Of a DNA stretch of 64,000 nt, positions 42,388 to 52,142 are shown one piece after another. A program made the translations under genes and the position numbers. The notes below the pieces were generated by a model, which worked only from the letters and a program-made list of their open reading frames with translations, was not told the origin of the DNA and did no database searches. Source of the DNA: Acanthosepion esculentum (taxonomy: Eukaryota; Mollusca; Cephalopoda; Sepiida; Sepiidae); contig OZ038500.1 of NCBI GenBank assembly GCA_964036315.1, forward strand, positions 63,291,749 through 63,355,748, in the 5' to 3' direction. How positions within the stretch are numbered: position 1 is the first letter of the stretch; each line of letters begins with the position of its first letter.

Positions 42388-42500
42388 AACACCACAGTGG
42401 AGTAGCGGAGTGAATGTAATGGATATGACTGGATTTCGAACTCACCCTCCGATTCCTCAATCCAAGCCGCTAACCATTACTCCACCGTGCCTCCTCCGTG
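42388..42500 (-). mobile_element. tRNA-derived SINE head
   Basis: On the minus strand: GGCACGGTGGAGTAATGGTT followed by AGCGGCTTGGATTGAGG (A box), GGGTGAGTTCGAAATCC (B box), then CATTACATTCACTCC. The same GCTTGGATTGAGGAATCGG occurs on the plus strand at 42739-42759 and GACTGGGATTGAGGAATCGG at 45480. Confidence 0.6.
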
Positions 42501-42515
42501 TATATTTTATATATT

Positions 42516-42716
<201 letters not shown>

Positions 42717-42969
42717 ACGGAGAGGCACGGTGGTTAGCAGCTTGGATTGAGGAATCGGTTAACGGTTATTCAAAAAGAAAGAGATTTCGAAAATTTTATA
42801 AAAGGAAATTCTAAGATACAGAAACATATTCAACACATTACCTACTAAAATTTCATTCATTTTAATATCTTTCTTCTCTCAAGTTATGTGTTGAATCTGT
42901 CTCTTAGCATTTGTTTCTATTAAGTTTTTGAAATCTGCTTTTTCCTTTTAAAAAAACTATCTCTATATA

Positions 42970-43075
42970 AATATTGGCATCCACAGACAGACTGTTTCGC
43001 TGTATCACAGCTCGTTAGTGTGACTAGACGTCCGATTGCCTCCAGCTAATACCGAAACCCGGATGAATTGGCGTC
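42970..43075 (-). mobile_element. Hammerhead-bearing short element, copy 2
   Basis: About 105 bp homologous to 54445-54553, in minus orientation: GACGCCAATTCATCCGGGTT, TAGCTGGAGGCAATCGGACG, then the ribozyme region and GTGGATGCC. Outer bases GGCA and TGCC can pair beyond stem I. Confidence 0.7.
42981..43023 (-). ncRNA. Hammerhead ribozyme, mutated core
   Basis: Minus strand: stem I TCACA/TGTGG, core CTAACGA (43012-43018) where CTGANGA is required, stem II GCTGT/ACAGC with loop GAT (42999-43011), GAAA (42995-42998), stem III ACA/UGU with loop GUC, and site GUC at 42986. The G-to-A change at the invariant third core position should abolish cleavage, but every stem is intact and matches the copy at 54.5 kb. 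Confidence 0.75.
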
Positions 43076-43291
43076 AGGTGGAGATTCTATCCCAAGCGTG
43101 TACATATATAAATGCACGTGCGTACATATATTTGTAGCTTGTGTACATTTACACACTGCTATGTGCACATACTTACGCATGTGCATCTATATATGTACAA
43201 GTGTGACCGAAAATTGCGAACATAAAACCTTTCTCTCCGTGCCTCATTTCTGTCATATGGTTAATCATACTTATTATAAAACCCAGGTTGT

Positions 43292-43296
<5 letters not shown>

Positions 43297-43372
<76 letters not shown>
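43297..43372. repeat. (GT)n microsatellite
   Basis: About 37 GT dinucleotides. ORFs of Cys-Val or His-Thr repeats here are artefacts. Confidence 0.97.
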
Positions 43373-43374
<2 letters not shown>

Positions 43375-43379
43375 TGTTC

Positions 43380-44374
43380 GTTTATATATGGGATCGGATT
43401 TCCTACATTTTTCAACCGATTTCAACAAAACTTCACAGGACTACGTAAAATTACCCGGTGGTGATTCTGACAGCGCTCAAAATTGGAAAAACACAATTGT
43501 TTTTACACGAAATCAATTTGAAAGCACGAGTAAGGGCCATTTATGCAGTCTTTGGACGATGTTTTGTTACCGAGCCACCAAAACAAAGCAAATGGTCCAG
43601 TTTCTGATAGCACTAACGCTTGCCTATCTAACAAGTACCAAATTGTTTGCAAGACTGTCAAAGCCGCTTGACCATAAACGGGTTTCCAAGGGACAGGATT
43701 TAGCCCTATGAACACACATTCACTGGCACAGTATGTACAGTTTTGGTTTGATTCAAATGAAATTAACGATACACTTGCGGCTTACTATCGCCTTTATGTG
43801 TGTCAAATTTCAGAATTTTTCGGCAAAAATAACCGTAGCCGCACGCGGATCAATCTTTTTTGTAACTTCCTTACATATACACCGCTGCGTACAACCGAGT
43901 CCGCGTGTCGATACCGAGACTGCTGCAAGCCCATTGGTTGCTTTCATAGAGCTTGAACTTGGGGCTTGTCCAATCATCGCGCAGAATTTCTCACACGTTA
44001 TAGCGCCCGCGTGATCGCGCGTCAGCTTATGTGTAAATGCGCTCAAGGTCAACCACCTCTATTGCGTGACTCGGGCGTGCTTTCACACTTTTGCGTTTAT
44101 TGTTGCCCGCGTGCACGCACTTGACTTACTTTATTCGCCTACTTCGGACACCGCAAGTTGTTGATTACGTGTTCTAGCTGCTTTTTTTGTTTTATAGTTC
44201 CAACTCAACCCCACACACGTTAGCCAATTGTACTAAAAACCCATTTCCTTTTGGATTTACCCTTGGTTTACCTTTTTAAATGTCCCCTTTTTTAATTTCG
44301 AGCTCCCCTTTAGTAACATCTGAACTCATTTTACTGGGTGTTCCCCTTTTTGTGCCTACGTTAGCAGCGATTCC
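43380..44374 (+). mobile_element. GC-richer leader upstream of Helitron Rep relic
   Basis: About 1 kb with higher GC than the surroundings, starting right after the (GT)n tract with GGGATCGGATTTCCTAC and lacking any recognised protein, though several 70-90 codon ORFs occur. By position it may be the 5' part of the same Helitron; a 5' TC end could not be fixed. Confidence 0.35.
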
Positions 44375-45441
44375 ATGTCGACCTCAAAGACGGTCTCCTG
44401 TAGGGCTTACTACGCCTACATGTTTATGGTTAGGGAGGGTGAATTTAACCACTTGCACAGGTGCCGTCAACTATTTCTTCAATCCGCTGTTGACATGGCT
44501 GCAAAAATGGAGTCGGAGAAGTTAGGATTCATCAAGTTAAACCAATCCAAACTTAGAACCGACTCCTACATTCCGCTTCGTGATGGTCTGCGTTCTGATG
44601 GTGACCCACGCAATCTCGGCAAACTGTGCATTTTGCCTTCATCTTACACTGGTGGCCCTCGATACATGCATGAAAGGACACAAGACGCAATGACCCATGT
44701 CCGTCATTACGGGAGGCCTGATTTGTTCGTCACGTTCTCGTGCAATCCGAAATGGGTTGAAATCACACGCGAACTTTTTTCAGGTCAGCAGTACTCACAC
44801 CGCCCTGACCTAATTTCCCGTGTTTTCCGGTTACAGCTGTGTAAGCTTATGGATTTAATCCTTACAGGGCAAGTCTTCGGACGCGTTAAGTGTCATATGT
44901 ATACAGTGGAATGGCAGAAACGCGGTTTGCCCCATGCCCACATTCTGCTGTGGCTCAACGATAAGGTTGACGCAAACAAAATAGACGATTTTATTTCTGC
45001 TGAAATTCCGGATCCTGCGCTGGATCCTTTGCTCCACGAAATCATTAAAAACAATATGATACACCGCCCCTGTGGCGCGAATTACGAAAAAAGGTCATGT
45101 TGGTCAAGCGGCCCCACTTGCGCAAAGGGTTACCCCCTTAAGTTTATCTCAGAAACGCAGACTGCGACGGATGGTTACCCGCAGAGGTCGTCAGAACTGT
45201 AACAGTTAAGGGGCACACTTTGGACACTCGTTGGGTAGTGCCTTATTGCCCGCTGCTGTCCAAGACTTTTGGAGCCCACATAAATGTTGAATACTGCCAC
45301 TCGGTTAAGTCAATAAAGTACATCTGCAAGTACGTTAATAAAGGCAGCGATGCTGCCGTTTTCGGTATCCGGAATCCATATTTACTGTGGATGAAGACAC
45401 TTTCTAGATATTTTCGTCGTAGAGAATTGTTTCTCTTTTGA
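44375..45441 (+). pseudogene. Helitron Rep (HUH endonuclease) pseudogene, truncated
   Basis: N-terminal Helitron-type replication initiator domain, normally fused to a Pif1 helicase for rolling-circle transposition. First frame (44375-45202): SCRAYYAYMFMVREGEFNHL, FAIL-free match to the conserved HRCRQLFLQ, then HVRHYGRPDLFVTFSCNPKW and the HUH-type motif GLPHAHILLWL around 44930. A frameshift near 45178 moves to a second frame (to 45441): LDTRWVVPYCPLLSKTFGAH, INVEYCHSVKSIKYICKYVN, with the two-Tyr segment YICKYVNKG. The match ends after DAAVFGI. The 5' part of the ORF and the whole helicase are missing, so it cannot be autonomous. The codon and GC character differ from the AT-rich flanks. 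Confidence 0.9.
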
Positions 45442-45478
45442 TCAGAGTACAATGATTTTAATGGTTTTTTAAGTTAGC

Positions 45479-45690
45479 GACTGGGATTGAGGAATCGGTG
45501 ACCCGAGTTCGAATTCAGTCGAATCCATTAAGTGCTAATACCCTTGGGAAAGGTATGGATCCCCTTCTTCTCCCTCCAGCTATGGGGGAATAACAGGACA
45601 GACCGGGTTCTATAGCCGTGGATGGCAACTGGGTTAGGAGAAGGACAACTCTGAATTCAAAACTTGTATTTTGCGGAAAAAAATAGTGTT
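45479..45690 (+). mobile_element. tRNA-derived SINE
   Basis: GACTGGGATTGAGGAATCGG with a B box CCGAGTTCGAATTCAG, then CCCTTGGGAAAGGTATGGAT, CTTCTCCCTCCAGCTATGGG and a tail. The CCCTTGGGAAA...CTATAGG segment recurs at 58.13 kb. Confidence 0.55.
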
Positions 45691-46184
45691 ATGTGTGATT
45701 GAATTGCCGTCGATAGTCAAGTTCAAGTAAAATTAAACAAAAGCGCTTAGTTAGGAAGGTATTCGTATCTTAAGATCAAATGCCAAACAATAAGAATCAC
45801 TGTGTCCGGGACAATTATCATGAATCCACTTTGCGATTGACAAAACAGTGGAGGCGAGGATATGGAAGAAAATAATAAGAATCTTTCAGTTTCTTATGTT
45901 TTTTCTTTAGTTTTTTTCTTTATCTTTAGTATGGAAGGGGGATAGAACGGAAAGTATTTCTTATCTACATAACCACTAATGAGGTAGTATTTTCAATTTC
46001 CAGTGGCCATGACTTTGGACGAAATTGAAATATAGTTTATGAAGGATGATTACATTTTGAAAATGATGAATGACGTAAAATTGAGATGGAAAGAAAGAAA
46101 AAAATAAACCAGGTGTAACTGAAAAAGCTGAAAAATTGTTTTTTTTTTCCATCTGTGATGAAATATGTTGAAAGAGTAGTAATT
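45691..46184. other. Spacer, nothing recognised
   Basis: AT-rich, with one 64-codon ORF that is not recognised. Confidence 0.4.
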
Positions 46185-46415
46185 TGTGCTTCCTTGCAAA
46201 AATAATTTTAAGGCAGTTTCATGTTGGACACTGTGGAATGTCAAGAATGAAATCCCCTATGAGAAGTTACGTATATTGGCCTGAAATGGATCAGGGATAT
46301 TCAAATTTGGTAAAGTCATGCAGAGGTTGTATTCTAGCGAAAAAAAAATGACTACCTGTAAATCAGCAACCCGGGCCTTGTACTGATGAACTTCGGTTTA
46401 GGTTGCATGATGATT
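46185..46415 (+). pseudogene. Ty3/gypsy-type integrase zinc-finger fragment
   Basis: One frame reads QFHVGHCGMSRMKSPMRSYV, YWPEMDQGYSNLVKSCRGC and ILAKK: the HHCC zinc-binding domain at the integrase N-terminus (HVGH, then CRGC). After a run of A the frame shifts and LPVNQQPGPCTDELRFRLHD continues, the linker before the catalytic core. The core itself is absent. Confidence 0.82.
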
Positions 46416-46435
46416 AACAACTAAGTTTGAGAGAA

Positions 46436-46572
46436 AATGGAAACAAAATGGGCACTTATACTTAACATCAGAAAGAGACAGTTGAAATTTCTTGGGCACA
46501 TAATGAGGAAAGAGGGATTAGAAAATTTGACACTCACAAGACATTCTGAAAACAAGAGAGGCAGAGGAAAAC
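46436..46572 (+). pseudogene. RTE-type LINE C-terminal fragment 4, truncated by LINE
   Basis: LNIRKRQLKFLGHIMRKEGL followed by ENLTLTRHSENKRGRGKQCI, the best preserved version of this family in the window. It stops abruptly at 46572 where a LINE 3' end in minus orientation begins; a matching end (WRAMISTVLKGYGTQ) appears at 47563-47615. Confidence 0.8.
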
Positions 46573-47110
46573 AATGCATAACATACTTCTTTTTTTAAGC
46601 ATTTCACTCCAAGCAAGGCGGTAATGTCATTAATACGCAGGAGGTTACAAGAGATGAAAGTGAGAGAAAAGACGGTGAATAAGGAGGATTGAGGAAAGGA
46701 CAAAAGATGAACGAGTTTCAAGAAGACAGAAAATGGCGATTGACATTGCATTTAAATTGTAGTTATCAGGGAATTAAGGAAATGGAAGAGAGTTCTATAG
46801 GTGGCAAATGCGCGAAAGGAAACTGTTGAAGTAGAATTGGCGGTTGCATTTAACTATTTCAACAATAAAAGATGGGAATCTTGTAGCATGCTTAAATTCA
46901 TTCCAGCGGGGAAAAAAACTCATCAGAGCAGTTGCCATGAAGATATTTATAGCAAAGATGGAGGGAAGCCACGTCGCTTTCGGTGAGAAAGTGACTGCAG
47001 TCAAGATGCCAAGTCAGTTTCGATTACATTATGGATCCTTCTTTGGATCTTGTCAAGAACCTCGAGATGAATAGCAGGAGCACCAGACCAGATATGGCAA
47101 CAGCATTCAG
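46573..47110 (-). pseudogene. Jockey/CR1-type LINE 3' end, copy in minus orientation
   Basis: Begins at the plus-strand left with the reverse of the 3' end CCTTGCTTGGAGTGAAATGC and CCTGCGTATTAATG. Minus-strand frames read ATRFPSFIVEIVKCNRQFYF, NSFLSRICHL and NSLPFP, then PDNYNLNA, equivalent to SHPFTVETVRCRRLFYSNSF and DKYNLQ in the 60.5 kb copy. Upstream IWSGAPAIHLEVLDKIQRRI corresponds to LWSGAPACCLRVLDKIQRRI. Stops and shifts throughout. Confidence 0.8.
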
Positions 47111-47562
47111 AAAGCGGGTGGGGAGCTCCACAGGTGGCAAATGCGAGAAAAAAAACTTGGAGTAGAAGTGGCGGTTGCATTTAACTATTTCAACAATAAA
47201 TCTAGTGGGAATTTAGTAACACGCTTAAATTCATGTATTCATTGATTCTTCTTTTTTCTCTCTAATGTTCCATGTCGTTTCAAGACGTGGGGGTTCATGG
47301 CTCTTACTCTACCATCCACTCACACAATCATTTATTATAATTACTATTTATTTTTTTACTCATTTCACCCCATGCAAGGCGGTAATGTCACTCTTACGCA
47401 GGTGGTTACAAAGAGTGAAAGTGAGAGAAAAGACTGAGAATAGGGAGTATTGAGGAAAGGATAAAAGATGAACGGGTTCCAAGAACACAGAAAATGGCGA
47501 GTTGCATTTAAATTGTAGTTATCAGGGAATTCAGGAAATGGAAGAGAGTTCCATAGGACTGG
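47111..47562 (-). pseudogene. Second LINE 3' copy plus RTE scrap
   Basis: 47125-47230 repeats the LINE coding end; 47255-47312 on the minus strand reads RAMNPHVLKRHGTL, an RTE C-terminus; 47355-47562 is another LINE 3' end with GPWNSLPFPEFPDNYNLNAT on the minus strand. A patchwork of nested insertions. Confidence 0.65.
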
Positions 47563-47615
47563 AAATTGTGGAGAGCCATGATCTCTACTGTTCTGAAGGG
47601 ATACGGTACACAGAA
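47563..47615 (+). pseudogene. RTE-type LINE extreme C-terminus
   Basis: WRAMISTVLKGYGTQ on the plus strand, in the orientation expected to complete the RTE fragment at 46436-46572; about 50 residues between the two parts are missing. Confidence 0.65.
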
Positions 47616-48004
47616 AGAGAACCAAATCGATTTTTCGATTACCCGTTCCGAACAGCTAACCATCAGACAACCTGAGCATCTAAATATATGCGATAAAATA
47701 TATGCGATAAAATATATATATTTAAATTTCTTGCTTGATAGAGAAGTATTTTATGGAAAATGTTTTCAAATTTGATCAATTTTTCTGTGTACGAGGGTAT
47801 GGTGTTGGGTCATGCAACGTCAGGGTCGTTTTTTTTTTACTACACGATTTTGCCTATTTTTTGCTCTTCCGACTTTTCGCCATCAAACAAACACTTTCGA
47901 AATATTCAGATCAATAGAAAGACATTAAGAGATCGAAGGAAAATAAAAAATTAAAAAAAAATCAATTTTCTTTCTATCCTGTTTAGTTTTATTGGCCCTG
48001 ATTT

Positions 48005-48066
<62 letters not shown>

Positions 48067-48574
48067 CATTTTTTCATATTTATTGTTTTTTGATTATTGG
48101 TTTAATGGCGTGCGATTTGACAGCAACGAAAACACAAGAAACAAAAATATTTTGACATTTGAAAAAAGAAATAAAATCTGTCCGAAAAAACTGCGATCAA
48201 AATGCTAGGTCTTTTATTAAAGTGATTCTTCATTTATCAACAAAATTGATTTAATTTCTCTTTTAAATTCTTTCCTGTTTGTATTTTAGCTTCCGCTCTT
48301 GTCAATTGACTTCGTAAATGTTTATTGGATTTGCGGTTGCAGACAAGGCAATTAGCCTTTGTAAAGCCGGTGCTTTTACATGACAGAATCAACAACAAAA
48401 ACGGCAGAAAAAATAAACAACTAAAAAAAAATCAACGAAAAAAAAAAACAAACAAACCCCAAATCCCCAGAAAGCCAACATCTATAAATATATATGAAAA
48501 CCACACATATGCAATGTGACCTGAACCTTGAGCCTGGTCAGTAACTAGAAGAGCGAAAGGTTGTTGTAAACTTC
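47616..48574. other. AT-rich spacer with (TA)n at 48007-48064
   Basis: A (TA)n tract interrupts otherwise unrecognised AT-rich DNA. Short ORFs only. Confidence 0.45.
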
Positions 48575-48780
48575 GAAGTGAAAGTGGTATGGTGGATAAC
48601 AGCTATGAATTTGAAATCGGAGATCCGCGTTTCAATTCCAGTCGGGTTCGTTATATTCACTTACGCGCAGATACCGTTTGCAAAGGTATGGATTTAAGAC
48701 TTATATTACTAAACCATAATAATCAAAAAATGATTGTTACAATCTAAAAATATTTTCTGGCTTTAAAGAGCCACCAAAAG
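48575..48780 (+). mobile_element. tRNA-derived SINE
   Basis: GTGGTATGGTGGATAACAGC, TTTGAAATCGGAGATCCGCG, TTTCAATTCCAGTCGGGTTC then GTTATATTCACTTACGCGCA. It parallels GGTGGTGCAATGGATGAAGG, AGAAATCGGCGAGTCGCG and GCTTCGTTATATTCC at 58043-58130. The tail contains CTAAAAATATTTTCTGGCTT, as at 58.24 kb. Confidence 0.6.
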
Positions 48781-49049
48781 GTTGATAAGCCGTAAAAAAC
48801 AAATCCATCAAATGTATATGCCAGAGGATGAAACGTACTCCGCAAAACACGAGGATAAATATTGGCTTAATAAACAAAAGTTATATATGTAGATATATTA
48901 TAAATTAATTGATTTAAAATATGGTTTTACCGCTACACAGTGATAACCATGTTTCAAAAACCTTCGAATTTAATTTTGTTATTAAATTATTGTGTAAAAA
49001 TAAAATTATCTATAAGAACACCGGATTTTATATCTTACTGTTCTTTATA

Positions 49050-49050
<1 letters not shown>

Positions 49051-49130
<80 letters not shown>
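49051..49130. repeat. (CA)n-(TA)n microsatellite
   Basis: CA tract followed by short TA. The stretch 48831-49050 to its left shows nothing recognised. Confidence 0.96.
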
Positions 49131-49144
49131 TTTTTTTTTGAATT

Positions 49145-49303
49145 GGACAATGTCCGACAATTTATTTTTAAGACATTTATGATATGTTTAACGTTCTTTT
49201 TATAGATACAAGTATTTAAGCAAATGCTCTGTTTTATAATAAACAGTGTTAAATAACATTTACCGGCCTGAATGTCCGAGAAATTTTCAGGCCGGTAAAT
49301 GTT
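49145..49303 (-). mobile_element. Partial tRNA-bearing element fused to the PLE
   Basis: Minus-sense end of the element at 13126-13538 (plus strand: TTTATAGATACAAGTATTTA, GCTCTGTTTTATAATAAAC, CCGGCCTGAATGTCCGAG) followed by a short inverted piece CAGGCCGGTAAATGTT, which runs directly into the PLE coding relic at 49304. Inverted terminal fragments in front of 5'-truncated copies are common in Penelope-like elements. Confidence 0.65.
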
Positions 49304-50164
49304 TTAAATTTTACTTATGAACTTAGTGAAAAAAATAAACTTCCTTTCTTAGATGTTCTCGTCGATTTTAATAATTATACTTTAAAAACTTCTGTTTATA
49401 AAAAACAACTAGTAAAGACTCTTGCCATCTTAATTTCTCTAGTGAATGCTCTCTTAGATATAAAATAGCTGTTATTAAAAATTTCCTCAAGAGAGCGCAC
49501 GAGAATTCATTCTCTCACACGATTTTCTTTAAAGAATTAAACAACGTAAAAACAAACGCTTATTAATAACGGATTTCCTAACCAATTGTTGGATTTCTAT
49601 ATTAGGTGTTTTCTGTCTAAGGTAGCTAATAGCAACGACGAGAATAGAAATATAAACAATAACATTAATGTTTTTTTTATAAAAATCAAAGGAATGAAAA
49701 TTATAAACAAGACGAAAGTAGAATTAAGAACATTATAAAAAATGCACAACACCAGTTGACAATAGCAAAAAATTAGATTATTTATTTATTACAAAAAATT
49801 TAAAACCTCTAACCTTATATTAAAAAATAATATAATTCACCTTTTAGAACAAAATTAAATAGGACAAATATTATTTATGAATTTAAGTACTCATTAACGA
49901 ATTGTATTCCTGATCAATGAAAATTCGTAAAAAATTATATAGGCCACAATACAAAATGTTTGACACGAAGACTCACTCTACACCTTTCTGACCATAGCCT
50001 AATTAGATCTCATTTAAATATTCATGGAGGCCTACCGGACACTATTCGTAACATACTTGTTCACAGCACAAATATAATAGCATCATCTACATGCAAAAAA
50101 AAAAAAAAAAGGCTAAAAATAATGGAAGCCTTATTAATAAAAACAAAAAAAAACAACACTCAGT
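49304..50164 (+). pseudogene. Penelope-like element RT C-terminus and GIY-YIG endonuclease, pseudogene
   Basis: 5'-truncated. It opens with FKFTYELSEKNKLPFLDVLV and DFNNYTLKTSVYKKQ, the conserved block after the RT palm of Penelope-like elements. Shifted frames then give CSLRYKIAVIKNFLKRA and TLINNGFPNQLLDFYI. The distal part (49900-50164) carries KNYIGHNTKCLTRRLTLHLS, the YIG half of a GIY-YIG endonuclease with the conserved RRL arginine, then SLIRSHLNIHG and a C-terminus with MEALLIKTKK. This endonuclease nicks the target for target-primed reverse transcription. Several frameshifts and stops make it non-functional. An oligo(A) run lies near 50093-50110. Confidence 0.82.
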
Positions 50165-50279
50165 AATATCAACTATGAATATGGACACAATATCTTGACC
50201 GTGTTTTGAAAATGAAAACATTATATAAATACATACATGCAACAAGCTATTTCTTGTTAGCAGTTAATATATTTCAACC

Positions 50280-50465
50280 TTGAAAAATGGCTAAATGTAT
50301 AGCCGAGGGCGCTCGGATAAAAAGATCATTCGGACAGTTTTTATATAATTTATCATCTGAAAAGAAAGAAAAATATTAGATCACACAAGAAATTGTATAA
50401 AAAAATTAATCAAAGCACCTTGTCTGTCGTATTCAATAAAATGTGCATGAAAAAAGGATTGATGC
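50280..50465 (+). mobile_element. PLE 3' tail (family F2), copy 3
   Basis: Follows the PLE coding relic: ATGGCTAAATGTATAGCCGA, GGGCGCTCGG, GGACAGTTTTTATATAA, AAAGCACCTTGTCTGTCG and GATTGATGCCTAAA, then (CA)n-(TA)n. Its position here is what links the F2 tails at 5.2 and 39.2 kb to the PLE. The hairpin keeps GGCTA/TAGCC, but GAAA is GAGG. Confidence 0.65.
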
Positions 50466-50469
50466 CTAA

Positions 50470-50516
<47 letters not shown>

Positions 50517-50531
50517 ATATATATATATATA
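50466..50531. repeat. (CA)n-(TA)n microsatellite
   Basis: Compound dinucleotide tract after the PLE tail. Confidence 0.95.
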
Positions 50532-50712
50532 CAGAGTTAATGGTCAGAGTTGAATCAGATCAAGAAACAGTAGTGTTAAAAAGTGCTCAATACACGTGGG
50601 AAAAAACATAAAAGTAAAAATAACATGTAGAGCTTTTAACTTTAATATTTAGGAGATTAGTTGCATCCGCTACCTTGTTTCAACCTTACGGTCTCCTCAG
50701 GCGATTTTTATC
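50532..50712 (-). mobile_element. (TA)n-bounded element with hammerhead
   Basis: Plus strand: AAAGTGCTCAATACACG (the shared motif), CATGTAGAGC, then AGGAGATTAGTTGCATCCGC and the ribozyme region. No coding. Related by the GCTCAATAC motif to 13873-13980 and 39390-40031. Confidence 0.55.
50655..50712 (-). ncRNA. Candidate type I hammerhead ribozyme
   Basis: Minus strand: core CTGAGGA (50694-50700) fits CUGANGA; stem II GACC/GGTT closed by a GTAA tetraloop (50682-50693); GAAA (50678-50681); stem III AC/GU with loop AAG; cleavage predicted in GUA, after position 50671. Stem I CGC/GCG plus a U-G pair (50701-50704 with 50667-50670). All invariant core bases are present. The two-base-pair stem III is minimal, as in PLE-type hammerheads, and may need dimeric RNA. 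Confidence 0.6.
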
Positions 50713-51116
50713 AATTGGCCTCCCAACGTTTTATTTAACAAAAAAAAAAAAACTAATGAAAGCTATATTATTTAAAAAAAAATAATTAAACGCATGACGT
50801 TGGGTGTGATAGAAAGGGGAAGGAGGGTGTGAAGAAGGAAGGAGAAGAAGGAAGAGAAGAAGGGGGAAGGGAAGTAAAGCCAGGGTATTATAAATGTATC
50901 GGTGGGGAGGTGGTTAATTGAAATGTACATTACTTTTTTTATCTAAACTCGTATGCGCTTAAGAGGAATTATTTAATATGTATACAAGGACTCAATACTT
51001 CTAATGGCTGGTTGAGAACTTCCTTTGGATCCGGAAATGTCATTATTGCTAATTTTTCCAGTTGGCAGAGATTGCAAATATTGTTGTGATTGTTATAAGG
51101 TTTCGCCTTTTCAAAA
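50713..51116. other. Spacer with GA-rich patch
   Basis: AG-rich segment at about 50810-50880. Nothing recognised. Confidence 0.4.
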
Positions 51117-51178
<62 letters not shown>

Positions 51179-51185
51179 TATACTT

Positions 51186-51220
<35 letters not shown>
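51117..51220. repeat. (TA)n around a short inverted word
   Basis: TA tracts 51117-51176 and 51188-51220. TCATATACTTGGA (51176-51188) is the inverse of TCCAAGTATATGA (51218-51231), the start of the next F3 copy. Confidence 0.93.
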
Positions 51221-51221
<1 letters not shown>

Positions 51222-51464
51222 AAGTATATGATTGGTGTATAGGAATACATTCCAATAACCAAAATTACTATTCTTAAAAAGATTGCTCAATACAATGTAG
51301 AGCATATATAATTTATTCGAAAATTGTAACATGTTATAAAATCACTACAAAAATAGCCATTTTTGAATGACATTCAACACCATCAACATCAGAAGTGTTG
51401 AAACAAAATGGCTAATTTTGTAGTGATTTTATAACATATTTATTTTATAATTTTCGAATAAATT

Positions 51465-51465
<1 letters not shown>
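51217..51465 (+). mobile_element. Short (TA)n-bounded element (family F3), copy 2, with palindrome
   Basis: CAAGTATATGATTGGTGTAT, ACATTCCAATAACC, TTGCTCAATACAATGTAGAGC, ATAATTTATTCGAAAATTG, as in copy 1 at 5434. The distal half is an inverted duplication: GTTATAAAATCACTACAAAA at 51332 against TTTTGTAGTGATTTTATAAC ending near 51434, with ATAGCCATTT/AAATGGCTA inside, and outer TTCGAAAATT/AATTTTCGAA. Confidence 0.6.
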
Positions 51466-51498
<33 letters not shown>

Positions 51499-51520
51499 GT
51501 GTGTGTGTGTGTATGTATGG
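51465..51520. repeat. (CA)n-(TA)n-(GT)n microsatellite
   Basis: Self-complementary compound tract. Confidence 0.93.
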
Positions 51521-52080
51521 GTTTGTGTAGGAGGTGAGTGTCTATGTGTGAGTATGTAAAGCAACAAACTCATTTCATATTTCCATACTCGTAGTTTTGC
51601 CGATATATTATCTTCTCATCAGAGAGTTTGATAGTAAAAATTGAATCTATCTACAGAAATCGTATATTACTGAAAATGTATTACTTAGATAAACTGTAAA
51701 AAAGATGTTATGTTTTGGCACCATCTAATTTTGCATATCTTCTTTCTTGAAGACGTTATTGGATGAGGTATTCTAATTTGAAATTGTTTTGTTAATTGTA
51801 TTACATACTTTTTAAGCAACCTACATTTTCAGAATTAAATTTAAGTAAACTGTTGATATAATGAAGAATTCTAATTATAGTTTATTGTATATTAGCTATA
51901 ATTGACATCTCTAAATACTTGTTAAGCATTGTAATGATAGAATATAGAAAGGGCCTTCAGATACTTACTGGGGCGGTACAAGGAAATCCCCGCACCCATT
52001 CTCCCAGTATCTTTTAGTTTGACGTTTTAATTACTCTTGTGCATGATACGAAGAGAATGTTTCAATTAGCGAAATGGAAA

Positions 52081-52142
<62 letters not shown>

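Noticed and set aside
43708..44052. Overlapping 80-93 codon ORFs upstream of the Helitron relic
   Set aside because: No recognisable motifs and conflicting frames; attributed to the higher GC content.
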